The notes: generated by a model from the letters alone, not told the origin. A stretch of 64,000 bases of DNA from Anaerolineaceae bacterium (GCA_016124855.1 WGMX01000014.1:221534-285533); one strand, 5' to 3'; counted from the first letter of the stretch, positions 39,773 to 49,900 are shown. Translations and numbers: made by a program.

Positions 39773-41185
39773 TTATTGGGGCAAGCACACCCACCCATGT
39801 GAATCCAGTTCTGCCTGTGCATCAGCTACCCACCGCATATGTCGCGGATTAGTCTGGTCAGCTTCACCAATCAATTGTGAGGGATCATTGGGATCAGGAT
39901 CACGGCGTACAATCATACATAAGGTATTTTGATCGACATTATCACCTAAATACTGTGCCCAATAATGATAGGCTTCAGCCGTAAAATCGCCTGGGCCAAA
40001 TTGTTTATTTTTTTGGGCAAGTTGCATTGCTTCTTCAAGGAGTGATCCAATTGTAATCGGTGCATCTTTTAGAGCCAGTCTTGCTCCAGCTTCTGTGGTA
40101 AGTAACAGAAAACGATACCAATCTAGTAATTCTGGTGTATCACCACGCTCCAAAGCACATGTATTCAATGGCTGACCTGACAGATAACGCAGGCGAGCGT
40201 TATGCGCAATTGCGACTGCACGTTCCAATTGAACCGAATCTTCAGCATAATTCACCAGTAGGAACGAGCTTAGCAAATAATGTGCCTGCACATTGCTATC
40301 GTCGAGTTGAACCGCATTAGAATACGATTGCTGAGCACGCGAAAGATAATCCTCAAATCCCGGTGATGCATCAAAGAAAATACCCAAGTTCATCTGGGTA
40401 ACGCTTCGGGAACAAACGCTGCGGCTATCTCCTAACCCACCTTCCAAGAAACTTATTGCCTGAATGAAATCTCCAGCCTTATTAAAGTCATGATTTCCCT
40501 GAGCTTTTACAAATTCATCATTGAGGTTCTTAACCAGATCAATTGCTTTATCGGGGGCAGCAAGAGCCAATACCATTGATGACCGGGAGGCACGGACGTT
40601 ATTGGCCATCTGTATACCTTCTCGGATATTTGTTTCCAGTGTTTGGTACCAGTCCACATTTTTCTTACCGAAAAGCCGGTACAATTCGGCCAGACGCACA
40701 ACACTCTGATCTCCTTCGGAACCTATCGGAGAATCAATAACCTGATTAATTTCGTTCCTTAGAGCAGGTTCAATATCTGAACCTAAACGTTGAGCGATGT
40801 CGAGATTTTGACGTGCCACCGTAATATCAGTTACGCGTACCCCTTCTTCAACACGCTGACGAGCAAGCTCTGGATTAATGAAAGTCCGTGCGACAATTAC
40901 TACTAAAACGAGGATAAGACCAACCATTAATCGCATAAGTATCCGAGACGATTGTTCTACTCGATCAGATGGGTCAAAGAAACTTATTACTGGATTTAAC
41001 GCGCTGGCTAATCCAATGAGACCACTTAGAGATCCAATAAGCTGCTCACCAGCGAGGAACAAAACAATCACCCACCAACCTAAAAGAATTACGAATACAA
41101 AAAACACAATAAAAGACAGATTTTGAAGCAACGATAAATGTCTTTGAATCCAATAGGTAGACTTTATTTGGATGTCATGCAACAT
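39773..41185 (-). CDS. Membrane-anchored TPR-like protein (470 aa)
   Basis: N-terminal membrane segments near residues 24-48 (FIVFFVFVILLGWWVIVLFL) and 86-104 (MRLMVGLILVLVVIVARTF) with a hydrophobic stretch between, then a long helical domain of TPR character (RAQQSYSNAVQLDDSNVQAH, AVAIAHNARLRYLSGQ). No catalytic motif. It is convergent and abutting with the CHAT gene at 36863, and lies between two CHAT genes. It may link the CHAT proteins to the membrane, but this is only inferred from position. Confidence 0.7.
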   Translation of the reverse strand: MLHDIQIKSTYWIQRHLSLLQNLSFIVFFVFVILLGWWVIVLFLAGEQLIGSLSGLIGLASALNPVISFFDPSDRVEQSSRILMRLMVGLILVLVVIVARTFINPELARQRVEEGVRVTDITVARQNLDIAQRLGSDIEPALRNEINQVIDSPIGSEGDQSVVRLAELYRLFGKKNVDWYQTLETNIREGIQMANNVRASRSSMVLALAAPDKAIDLVKNLNDEFVKAQGNHDFNKAGDFIQAISFLEGGLGDSRSVCSRSVTQMNLGIFFDASPGFEDYLSRAQQSYSNAVQLDDSNVQAHYLLSSFLLVNYAEDSVQLERAVAIAHNARLRYLSGQPLNTCALERGDTPELLDWYRFLLLTTEAGARLALKDAPITIGSLLEEAMQLAQKNKQFGPGDFTAEAYHYWAQYLGDNVDQNTLCMIVRRDPDPNDPSQLIGEADQTNPRHMRWVADAQAELDSHGWVCLPQ

Positions 41186-41622
41186 GAATACACCGACACA
41201 ATAATCTTGAGAAGATAACTCTAGTTTAACCTAGTCCTACAAAATCCACAGTTGTCCAACATTACCCAAACAAGGACTTTAGTAATAAATCAAACATTAC
41301 GTCTAATTTTTTACGATCAGTACAATTCTCGCCCAAGTCGCAACCGACAACGCAACCAAATCCAAATTAACTTTGCGACTGTCGCTCAAATAGTTACCAA
41401 AGAAATCCTGCTAAGAGACTAGCAATCCTGATCATAGCCGAAATAAAAACATCTTCGGATCGGCAATTACCATAAAAATCTTGTTCATAGGATTCTCAAT
41501 CTTTGGCGTGGGCGCAAAGGGAACCATTATAAAGCGAGAACGCCATAAAAAAAGCAAATGAGACGACGATCATTCCCCTGTGTGGTTCGTTAGTTTTTTG
41601 TCCTTTAGCTCTCACAAATGGT
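41186..41622. other. Intergenic region, nothing recognised
   Basis: 437 bases between a leftward TPR-like gene start and the 3' end of the leftward CHAT gene. No coding character, no clear hairpin with T-run, no repeat seen. Confidence 0.5.
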
Positions 41623-44600
41623 CTACGACAGACCTGTTAATACAAAACTGGCCCAAAAGAATGGGTTGCTATATTCTGGCATCTCTTTAATCTGTAGCAT
41701 CGCAGACCGCAGCGCCTGCGAGTCCGTTTCGTGCTCACCATTACTTCGCGCTCGATAGAAAGCTGTCAAAAGTACGCTAGTCGCCTTGTCATCAACGCCC
41801 CATAAACTTGAGATCACTTTTTGTGCGCCAGCAGACAAAAATGCCTGATTAAACAGACCAAAATCTTCTCCGTTACCACTGCTGCCCGTGTCACACCCGC
41901 TTAGAACAACCAATTCTGTGCTGCTAAGATCAAGCGCATAAATCTCACGCACTTCAAGTCTACCATCATCAGTATCATTCTTGCCTAGATAAATCGTGCC
42001 AAAAAGAGGCACAAATGGATTCAGTTCGGCGTGGCCACTGATATGCAGAATTCTTGCTCCCGTGACATTAGCGCGCAAATCTGATTCCGTGGCATCGCTG
42101 ATGGCTTGAACGCCAAACAACACCGCGATGTCGTTTGCCTCGCTATTAGCATAGTTGAGCGTCGATAGTCCAACCGCATGCGCCTGTGACATCACCAATG
42201 CAGGGTTAGTTGCAGGTGCGGGTTGGCTGTTTTCAAGTTGGATGTAAACGGTTGCGCTGGGAATTGTATTCAAAACATAGCTGTCGATGAGGTAACTGCC
42301 ATCCGGCGCTTGCAACGCAGCGAAGGGCACACGATAAATTGGGCCGCTGGGTGAAATTATGATGTGCTTAATATTGGTAGGGATGTCAGCGGCAATCTGA
42401 TTAAAAAGCAGGCGGTATAAATCAGGAAGCACGCTTATATTCCTCGGATCAGTAATGTAATTCTTAACTTGGCTGCGGGTGATGGCAAGTTGAACTGGTT
42501 CCACCATGTTCTGTGTGACGAGTATAGCGAGACTATTTTTATCGCCGACTGAGTAAAAAATTGCAGCTTCGTCAGCCTGTAATACAGATTGAAGATTATA
42601 AACTGACGCAACATTTTTAAGATCGACTAATAGGGTACCATTTTGCAATTCGATCATTTCAAGAATTTGAAGATATTCACGCTGCACATCCTCCAATGCA
42701 TCGCTCGTAGTAGTTAATTCTTCACTTGTCGAATTTCTCTGCTTCAGTTCATCTAATTGGCTTTGCAGATTGGTAACCCTAAGTTCAGTTGCCTCAAGCG
42801 CAATTATCAGTCGCTTGTCCACATGATTAAGGCCAATGTGCCAGCCTTCAGCCTGTATACTCGCCAAATTACTCCTCAATCCGATTGCTCGGCTTCGCTC
42901 GAGATAGCTAAATGCTTCATCAACTTGCCCATCGTTTACCAGCAAAATGGCCGCATTGTGATATACCTCATCGGTGTCAAAGTGTTCTTCTAAGGAGACC
43001 AAACGCCGACTGCTACCAGAAGTCTGTATAAATTGCTCCAAAAGTTGGATTCCTGATTTATATTGTTGTATAGCTTCGGTTGAAGAACCACTTTGCGCCA
43101 GCGCATCTGCATAATCAAGCTGTGATAGAATTTGGATTTCGTTTGGTTGTTTGGTTGAATAATGCGCGAGAGACATAGCCGCAACAAAATATGCTCCGGC
43201 AATGTCAAAATGTTGTTGAAGCGAGTAAAGACGACCAGTTCGATACAGCACAGATGCAGCTCCACTCCGGCTACCCTGACTGCGGTATTGTTCTAACGAT
43301 AACCCGTACCATTGAAGCGCTGTATCATACTGACCATTTTCCGTATAAAGGCTACCAATTTGCGCGAACATGTCAGGTGCATCTACTGCTAAACTGCCGT
43401 CTGATGTAGTAAGAGCTTGTTGGAACATTTCCAAACTCGCACTGAGGGTCAAATAATTTGCCCGTAGCGACGCAAGATTTCCCAGTATTCGCTGGCGCGC
43501 TCTTGAGATAATAGACAGCGATCCATCTGTTTTGAAAATCATACTAGTAAAAGGGTCATTCGGTGTATACACGCCAAAATAATCGTCAGAAAAGGCTGAT
43601 TTTTGCACATAAAAGTTGTCCAGAACAGGTATCGAGCCTGCAAAGTTGGTTGGAGAAAGTTGATCGACACTTTGATGTATAGGGAGAGGGGCGGTCAGTG
43701 AGAGGGCCCTATTGTAATAGGTTAACGCCTCCGTCGTCCGCCCTTGTATCTCGTACAACTGTCCGAAGCCACTAAGAGTTAACATATAGAGGGCTTGGAA
43801 ATCTTCTGGAAGCAAAGCACTTATCAGTTCGTCGTTTTTAGCATTTGTAATATCGTAATCCAGATTTGTGTGGATAGAGAGTTTTGATTGAAAGAAACCG
43901 GTATTCCAGAAGGCATTAACTGCGCGGTTGAAGTAAAGCTCTGCTGCTTGGTAATTACCTTGTTGCAATGATAAATTTCCAAGTTTGTTGTAGATGTCTA
44001 TAAAACACAACGTATCGGTATTAGCTTCTGGATAAAAAGCTGTATCGGGATACTCACTTCTTGGCAATAAAATACTACTCAAGTATTGCCCACTTGCTTT
44101 ATAAGTTGCTTCTGCAGCATCAAGAGATCCCTGATAGCGGTAGTAATCACCCACTTGGCTTAACTGACGACCTAACGCCCGATTTTGACTTTCCTCATAA
44201 TCGCTAAGAAGTGAAAAATCCCCTGCTGCATGAATATCGCCGCCGTCTGTGGGCAATACACCTGAACTCGATAGATTCATCGCATCTTCAAGGTTGAAAT
44301 TGATATTACCTTGCATGTTGATGATAAAAGCACGACCATGATTTAGTGTTTTGCAACGAGAAAGGTCATCAATTTCGGAGAGAATGAGTAAAAATACACC
44401 TGATCGCAAAGGGATACCTTTTTCAACAGCCTCTCCCAATTGGCCATCCAATATCTCATCAGTAAATGGGAAGATAGCAGAGCAGTAGGGAGTCCGCGAG
44501 TTAATGCTCAAATAAGGTTGAATATTGCCTTGAACAATTCCTTTATAGTCTATCGTCGTAGCCGGGCCGTTTCCGTCTCCAACGGAAAGATTACGATCTG

Positions 44601-46185
44601 CATATAATACCGAACCATCACATGCAAAAAGCTGAATCTGGTATACGCCCGATGGTAGAGTGGTAAAAAATTCTAGACCGGGATTGATACAGCTTTCCGG
44701 TGAGAGTTGATACTGTGGAGTTCGAATGAAGGTAGGCTCATTATCGAAGTAGGTTTGTTGAAGTGCTGACTCGATGATGATATTGCATATGGGATGGTCG
44801 GACAAATTGTTAATATACAGGCTACCAGGTGGTAACTCATCTCTAAAGAAACCATCGTGATTTAAGTAGGCACGGATATCTCCACTGGCATCTGGTGCGG
44901 TTAATGCCCCAGCAATCATAAAGTTGTCTGGAAAAATAAGTAATTGGGTAGCCCCCCCAGTGGAGAGATTAGAAATACCGAGAAATTCATAATTACAGTC
45001 CGCGAGCAACATATAACCGTTAAATCCCGTTGGAACATCTAATGATGCTGTTTCTCCCGGACGAACAACAATATTGTCGCCCAGAGCATCATCTGTCCAA
45101 TTGTTCTCATTAAATGAGCGCAGTTGAGCGTAGCAAAGATCATGGTGACTATATTTGTCGTTTCGTATGGATATTGCTGCGTTTGGTTGGGTTTTGCTAA
45201 CCGCCTGCTCACCTTCAGCCACAGATCCCTGCGTAAAAGAGTAAGAGTTATACATGAACACAACCTCACCCGAACGTTCCAAATTGATCTGTACAAATCC
45301 GGTGTCATAAGGGGTTGTGAATTGGTCGCTGCACGATAAAGCACTCACGACATATACTCCCGGATTTTCGACCACGAAACTTGTAGAAACGGCATTTGGT
45401 AAATTCACATTGAACCAGCGTCCTGGTTCTCCTTGAAAGGCTGCCCCTACTAATCGAGGCGGGACATCGACACCAAAATAGTAAGAACAGATGTCAAATC
45501 CTGTTTGATTCGTTAACGTCAGGTTAATTTCCCCTTCATCAAAACGCGGGGTTTGTGTATAAACAGCTTCGAACCCATCAAAAATCATCGTCGTATCTTG
45601 GCGAATTTCAATGTTATAGTCTTCAAAAATCACTACATTATCGCAGCTGATAAAGCGGAAACCATACGGGTGATAAAGTTGATCGGGTAAAGGAAGAACC
45701 CATTCAGATTGTTCTCCCGGCTGAAGTGGGCTTCTACCTGACAACCAATCCACAAAGGAGGGCATAACACCAGCCGCAGGGTCATAATATTCTGTAGTTT
45801 GGATTGTACAAATAGCCTGCTCAGAACTGTTAACAATCACGAATTTAATTCCATTTTCATGAAGGGCTCCAGGCCCCATTGTCGAAAGTTCCGCTAAAAT
45901 TGGTAAAGGAGTAGGTATGAACGTTGCAGATGCAGTCGAAAGCTGCTCAAATGTCGCCTTTTCTTTTGGAAGAATTGTAGATGCATTTTCGACTGTAACT
46001 GGCAATGTATTTGGGGGTATAAGTACCACAAGGGTAGGAATTGATTGCAATGCTTCGGAAGGTTTTTGCAACAATATGGCTATCCAAACGTACAGACAAA
46101 TTGTCGCCAGAGATAACCCTACTAGAAATACAATCTTATAAATGTGTAAGGAATTCCTTGATCCTCTTTTAGAAAATTTCCCCAT
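41623..46185 (-). CDS. Giant membrane-anchored CHAT protein (1520 aa)
   Basis: Signal anchor at about residues 16-36 (IVFLVGLSLATICLYVWIAI). Residues about 110-640 hold four or five copies of a beta domain with paired Cys (QAICTIQTTEYYD...FRFISCDN; FDICSYYFGVDV; HDLCYAQLRSF; HPICNIIIES...QLFACDG). TPR units follow (about 680-1150), then a coiled coil and a C-terminal CHAT domain with His1385 in ISGHAELNP and Cys1431 in VLSGCDTGSS. It is the largest gene of the window and shares its N-terminal domain type with the CHAT protein at 32738. Predicted active site outside the cytoplasm. Confidence 0.9.
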   Translation of the reverse strand: MGKFSKRGSRNSLHIYKIVFLVGLSLATICLYVWIAILLQKPSEALQSIPTLVVLIPPNTLPVTVENASTILPKEKATFEQLSTASATFIPTPLPILAELSTMGPGALHENGIKFVIVNSSEQAICTIQTTEYYDPAAGVMPSFVDWLSGRSPLQPGEQSEWVLPLPDQLYHPYGFRFISCDNVVIFEDYNIEIRQDTTMIFDGFEAVYTQTPRFDEGEINLTLTNQTGFDICSYYFGVDVPPRLVGAAFQGEPGRWFNVNLPNAVSTSFVVENPGVYVVSALSCSDQFTTPYDTGFVQINLERSGEVVFMYNSYSFTQGSVAEGEQAVSKTQPNAAISIRNDKYSHHDLCYAQLRSFNENNWTDDALGDNIVVRPGETASLDVPTGFNGYMLLADCNYEFLGISNLSTGGATQLLIFPDNFMIAGALTAPDASGDIRAYLNHDGFFRDELPPGSLYINNLSDHPICNIIIESALQQTYFDNEPTFIRTPQYQLSPESCINPGLEFFTTLPSGVYQIQLFACDGSVLYADRNLSVGDGNGPATTIDYKGIVQGNIQPYLSINSRTPYCSAIFPFTDEILDGQLGEAVEKGIPLRSGVFLLILSEIDDLSRCKTLNHGRAFIINMQGNINFNLEDAMNLSSSGVLPTDGGDIHAAGDFSLLSDYEESQNRALGRQLSQVGDYYRYQGSLDAAEATYKASGQYLSSILLPRSEYPDTAFYPEANTDTLCFIDIYNKLGNLSLQQGNYQAAELYFNRAVNAFWNTGFFQSKLSIHTNLDYDITNAKNDELISALLPEDFQALYMLTLSGFGQLYEIQGRTTEALTYYNRALSLTAPLPIHQSVDQLSPTNFAGSIPVLDNFYVQKSAFSDDYFGVYTPNDPFTSMIFKTDGSLSIISRARQRILGNLASLRANYLTLSASLEMFQQALTTSDGSLAVDAPDMFAQIGSLYTENGQYDTALQWYGLSLEQYRSQGSRSGAASVLYRTGRLYSLQQHFDIAGAYFVAAMSLAHYSTKQPNEIQILSQLDYADALAQSGSSTEAIQQYKSGIQLLEQFIQTSGSSRRLVSLEEHFDTDEVYHNAAILLVNDGQVDEAFSYLERSRAIGLRSNLASIQAEGWHIGLNHVDKRLIIALEATELRVTNLQSQLDELKQRNSTSEELTTTSDALEDVQREYLQILEMIELQNGTLLVDLKNVASVYNLQSVLQADEAAIFYSVGDKNSLAILVTQNMVEPVQLAITRSQVKNYITDPRNISVLPDLYRLLFNQIAADIPTNIKHIIISPSGPIYRVPFAALQAPDGSYLIDSYVLNTIPSATVYIQLENSQPAPATNPALVMSQAHAVGLSTLNYANSEANDIAVLFGVQAISDATESDLRANVTGARILHISGHAELNPFVPLFGTIYLGKNDTDDGRLEVREIYALDLSSTELVVLSGCDTGSSGNGEDFGLFNQAFLSAGAQKVISSLWGVDDKATSVLLTAFYRARSNGEHETDSQALRSAMLQIKEMPEYSNPFFWASFVLTGLS

Positions 46186-46610
46186 ATGGTTTTGAGCTAT
46201 CTTTCATTCGAACAAGTAGTTAACTTATTATTTTTACTAGAAAATACAATATTTCCAGATTATAGCTTACCGAGTGAGTGTAAGCAATGAATTGGCAAAG
46301 AAGCACAGTGGTGCGACAAATATTCTAAACATACCTGACATCGCATATCTTATCGATTCAACATTGGTTGACCAGAATTTCCACAAGACAAAAGAGCAGC
46401 ACGTATAATAGAATTCTCTGTATAACGGTGGCACGATTTCTAGCAGAAAAACAAATGAGATACGTGTACAAAATATGGTTAGTGAAGATTTTCGATCGGC
46501 TAGGTTGTATCTGCAAATAGTTCAAATATTTGATGAAGATGAACAAAGTATCTAGTGTGAAGGGAAGAGGCTCAGATAAAGCTTAACTTGCTAAACAACC
46601 AGCGAATATA
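46186..46610. other. Intergenic region, nothing recognised
   Basis: 425 AT-rich bases upstream of the giant CHAT gene; its promoter should lie here. No further gene or strong structure was recognised. Confidence 0.5.
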
Positions 46611-46838
46611 TCATTTCATGATAGTGTTACTTAGATTCCAAGCAGTTCCAACACTAATATCTAGGTGCTTTGCAATAGCTGGAAAGCTCCACCCTCTTGA
46701 CCGAAGTTCAATGACCTCTGCTTGAAGTTCTATTCTTGCGGGATCCATAGGGCGAGGTTGGTTTTGATATTTTGCCCGATGAAAAGCGAATTCAACTCTG
46801 AAATATCTAGGATACGTGCGGCGACCCGTTCGCAACAA
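46611..46838 (-). CDS. Small homeodomain-like HTH protein (copy 1)
   Basis: 75 aa, TTG start directly after a stop codon. It reads LRTGRRTYPRYFRVEFAFHR and ends in a helix-turn-helix (VIELRSRGWSFPAIAKHLDI, SVGTAWNLSNTI). A second copy at 57203 is about 60 percent identical along its whole length. The helix-turn-helix resembles those of resolvases and IS-type regulators, but no catalytic part is attached. Its 5' flank carries a repeat also found at the right end of the integrated element. It could be a remnant of a mobile gene or a small regulator. Confidence 0.6.
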   Translation of the reverse strand: MLRTGRRTYPRYFRVEFAFHRAKYQNQPRPMDPARIELQAEVIELRSRGWSFPAIAKHLDISVGTAWNLSNTIMK

Positions 46839-46862
46839 TTATATTGTACTGTATTTGAAATA
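46831..46862. repeat. Upstream repeat of the small HTH gene (copy 1)
   Basis: Sequence beginning CGCAACAATTATATTGTACT, matching 57422-57455 and, without one C, 28593-28625. It overlaps the 5' end of the HTH gene. The second palindrome arm is absent in this copy. Confidence 0.65.
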
Positions 46863-46976
46863 ATAAATTAAACCTAATAATTTACAGTGACTAGTGTCTA
46901 GAGTACTGGTTATCAAACACAAATCGTTTGTTTAGAATGATCTTACTCAGAAGTTCACATTTCCAGTTCACTAGCC

Positions 46977-47915
46977 CTAAACTATAGGGCCAATATCCCG
47001 CAATTGCTGCACATCCCGCATTGGTGGGACACCAAAGACACTTTTATACTCCCGGCTGAAATAAGCCGCGTCATTGTACCCAACACGGTATGCAGCACTC
47101 GTTGCATCCAAATCTTCGCCAAGCATAAGACGCCTTGCCTCTTGAAGACGAACGCGTTTTTGGAATTGTAAGGGTGTCATTGCCGTGACAGACTTAAAGT
47201 GCTGATAAAAGCTGGAAACACTCATACCCAATTCTTGGGCGAGATGTTCAATGTGCAGTGCTTGATCAAAGTTCTGTCGTATTTGTTCGACTGCCCACGC
47301 CATTGATGAGGTTGATCCTTCCGCAACGGTGAGGTGAAAGAGCTGATCGCCTTGATCCCCTGCTAGAAGGTGAAAAACAATCTCCCGTTTGATAAGCGGC
47401 ATCAAGACTTTTGCCTCCTCAGGCTGTTCGATAAGCTTGATGAGGCGAACCAGCGCATCGAGTAACTCTATGTTGAGAGGGCTAACCTTGGTAGATTCTG
47501 CATTCGAGTTTCGTTTTTGCACCTTATATCCGGCTTCAATCATCACAGAACCCACTAGATTCGGATCGAGTTCCAGCCGTAGGCTAAGGTAAGGTCGTTC
47601 TCGAGACGCTTCCACAACTTGACTAATTCTTGGCAATTCAATTGTTGTAAGAAGGTAATTAAAGGGATCGTACTGAAACCGACTGTCGCCCAGAAAAACC
47701 ACCTTACTCCCTTGAGCGATGAGACAAAGTGAAGGCTTTAGTACACTGTAAACCTTATCCCCCGGTGTCGAAAAGCGTCCCATGTACACCCCTTCGAGCA
47801 CTTGGATCTCACCATCTTCGGTGATGGTCTGACTGATCCGCTCAACAAGCTCGTCACGATTCAATTGCAGACGAATGGCGTCCCGCTCGTCATTTTTACC
47901 TTTGAGTGTATTCAT
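46977..47915 (-). CDS. AraC-family transcriptional regulator
   Basis: 312 aa. Residues about 30-170 are the AraC-type N-terminal domain (PF06719-like: GVYMGRFSTPGDKVYSVLKP, LIAQGSKVVFLGD, NYLLTTIELPRISQV). The C-terminal 100 residues are two helix-turn-helix units (IEHLAQELGMSVSSFYQHFK, RLMLGEDLDATSAAYRVGY, YFSREYKSVFGVPP). Divergently transcribed from an SDR gene with two direct 11-bp repeats between them, so it is very likely the local regulator. This family is often paired with dehydrogenases. Confidence 0.93.
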   Translation of the reverse strand: MNTLKGKNDERDAIRLQLNRDELVERISQTITEDGEIQVLEGVYMGRFSTPGDKVYSVLKPSLCLIAQGSKVVFLGDSRFQYDPFNYLLTTIELPRISQVVEASRERPYLSLRLELDPNLVGSVMIEAGYKVQKRNSNAESTKVSPLNIELLDALVRLIKLIEQPEEAKVLMPLIKREIVFHLLAGDQGDQLFHLTVAEGSTSSMAWAVEQIRQNFDQALHIEHLAQELGMSVSSFYQHFKSVTAMTPLQFQKRVRLQEARRLMLGEDLDATSAAYRVGYNDAAYFSREYKSVFGVPPMRDVQQLRDIGPIV

Positions 47916-48001
47916 CAGGGCTTATCTTTCTTTAATTCGAGCACTTGTAGGATTATACAAATTTCTATTTACTCTGTGCGTTTTAGGAGGAATTCTTGGA
48001 G

Positions 48002-48033
48002 AATCGTACAAGGATTGTCGAAAATCGTACAAG
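48002..48033 (+). promoter_or_regulatory. Direct-repeat operator for the AraC regulator
   Basis: AATCGTACAAG at 48002-48012 and again at 48023-48033, exactly 21 bp apart (two helical turns). Direct repeats with that spacing are what an AraC-type dimer binds. They lie between the divergent AraC and SDR genes. Confidence 0.75.
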
Positions 48034-48133
48034 CTTTCCCCGACTCACCTTCCTACAATGACAATGGAATATAAACCAATCCTGACCATCAAACCGATAA
48101 CATCGGATCAAAATCGCAACAAAGGAAAATGAA

Positions 48134-48877
48134 ATGATTAAAGACAAAGTCGTGATCATCACCGGCGCATCATCAGGGATTGGAGAAGCAACCGCGAGGC
48201 TGCTTGCCAGCAAAGGCGCTAAAGTCGTGTTAGGTGCGCGGCGCGAACAGCAGCTCAAACAACTGGTTGATGAGATTCAAAAAGCAGGCGGACAAGCGGC
48301 CTATCGAGTAATGGATGTGACGAGTCCATCGGATAACACCAAGATCGTCGAACTCGCTAAGAAAACATTTGGTGGGCTTGATGTGATTTTCCTGAATGCC
48401 GGCATTATGCCAACTGCTCCACTTTCGGCATTGAAAACGGATGAATGGAACCAAACAGTGGACATCAACATCAAGGGTGTACTGAATGGTGTGGCTGCTG
48501 TACTACCAACTTTCATCAGCCAAAAATCTGGGCATATTATCGCCAACTCATCCGTTGCGGGATTAAAAGCTTATCCGGGTGGTGCAGTTTATGGTGGCAC
48601 AAAATGGTTTGTACGCGATTTCATGGAAGTGTTACGCATGGAGTCTGTTCAGGAAGGCACAAACATTCGCACAGCAACGATTTACCCGGCGGCGATTAAC
48701 ACTGAATTGTTGAACGCAATTAGTGACCAAGCTGCGGCTAAAGCGATGACTGCCCTTTATGAGCGGTATGGCATTTCGCCAGATCGCGTAGCCAACGTTG
48801 TGGAATTTGCGATTGACCAGCCGGAAGACACCAACGTGAACGAATTTACGATTGGCCCTACCCCACAGCCCTGGTAA
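48134..48877 (+). CDS. Short-chain dehydrogenase/reductase
   Basis: 247 aa classical SDR. The cofactor motif is TGASSGIG, the NAG motif is LNAGIM, Ser is in IANSSVAG and the YxxxK is YGGTKW near 152-157. RREQQ after the second strand points to NADP(H). The C-terminal EFTIGPTPQPW is typical of the group often called clavaldehyde-like or serine 3-dehydrogenase-like. It is divergent from the AraC regulator. The substrate is unknown. Confidence 0.92.
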   Translation: MIKDKVVIITGASSGIGEATARLLASKGAKVVLGARREQQLKQLVDEIQKAGGQAAYRVMDVTSPSDNTKIVELAKKTFGGLDVIFLNAGIMPTAPLSALKTDEWNQTVDINIKGVLNGVAAVLPTFISQKSGHIIANSSVAGLKAYPGGAVYGGTKWFVRDFMEVLRMESVQEGTNIRTATIYPAAINTELLNAISDQAAAKAMTALYERYGISPDRVANVVEFAIDQPEDTNVNEFTIGPTPQPW

Positions 48878-49057
48878 ACAATGTAAAAGAGGTGGTTTTC
48901 GCACTGTCCCTATTAGAAGCGAAGCTGGTTACATCTTTGACCGCATTATGTGACCAAATGAAGTAGTAAAGGGTTGTGCGCTATGGGTAGTTACGAGGTT
49001 CTTAAGGTCATGCTAAAGCTGTAGTAAATCCCGGTTGTATGTTGAAAGGAAGAAAAT

Positions 49058-49828
49058 TTGCTCATGGAAGAGGCTAAGAAGTCTGTAGGAAAAGTTGCCT
49101 TGGTAACCGGTTCTGGAAGCGGGATTGGCCGCGCAACGGCAATTGCCTTCGCCCGTGAAGGCGCAAACGTGGTACTAGCCAGCAGTTCAGAAAAGAACAA
49201 CCGTGAAACCGCCAGAATGATCGAAGAAGTCGGAGGGCAAGCCTTAGTCGTTGCCTGCAATGTGGCGAGTGCTGAGGATGTGCGATTGGCACTGAATAAA
49301 ACAGTCGAAACATTTGGACGTCTCGACTTCGCATTTAACAACGCTGGTTCTGAACAAACACCTGCTGCGACAGCCGATATTACGGAGGAAGAGTGGGACA
49401 GGATCGTTAATGTTAGTCTCCGTGGGGTGTTCTTGTGCATGAAGTATGAGATTCCACTGCTGCTCAAGCAAGGGGGTGGCGCAATTGTCAACGTCTCTTC
49501 AGGCGCTGGGGTCAGAGGCATAAAGGGAGTAGCCGCCTATGTGGCCGCGAAACACGGCGTGATCGGTTTAACGAAATCCGCAGCACTCGATTATGCGACA
49601 TCTAACATTCGGATCAATGTTGTATGTCCGGGCATTATTGACACACCGATGATGGGACGTTTCACTGGTGGTACGCCTGAAGGTCGCCTAGACGCAATCG
49701 CCCAAGAGCCTATTGGAAGGGTTGGCAGTCCGGAAGAGATTGCTTCGGCGGTCATATGGCTCTGTTCAGATGCGCCTTCATTCATGATCGGCCATGCAAT
49801 GGTCATCGATGGCGGCCAAACAATATAG
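49058..49828 (+). CDS. Short-chain dehydrogenase/reductase
   Basis: 256 aa. TGSGSGIG cofactor motif, NNAGSEQ, NVSSGAG and the YVAAKH active-site motif near 158-162, and the end FMIGHAMVIDGGQTI typical of FabG-like enzymes. The residue after the second strand (LASSSEKN) does not decide NAD versus NADP. TTG 49058 is favoured because AAAGGAAG lies 5 bases upstream; ATG 49064 is the alternative. It may have been duplicated to give the next, damaged SDR gene. Confidence 0.9.
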   Translation: MLMEEAKKSVGKVALVTGSGSGIGRATAIAFAREGANVVLASSSEKNNRETARMIEEVGGQALVVACNVASAEDVRLALNKTVETFGRLDFAFNNAGSEQTPAATADITEEEWDRIVNVSLRGVFLCMKYEIPLLLKQGGGAIVNVSSGAGVRGIKGVAAYVAAKHGVIGLTKSAALDYATSNIRINVVCPGIIDTPMMGRFTGGTPEGRLDAIAQEPIGRVGSPEEIASAVIWLCSDAPSFMIGHAMVIDGGQTI

Positions 49829-49900
49829 CCTATCTGCGGATTGGAAAGATCAGTTATCGGCAATATCAAAAGTAAAAATATTCTTTAAAGGCAGAAAGTA

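Noticed and set aside
46611..46838. IS transposase remnant
   Set aside because: Two near-equal-length copies with the same ends and no DDE motif, terminal inverted repeats or target duplications; kept as a small HTH gene.
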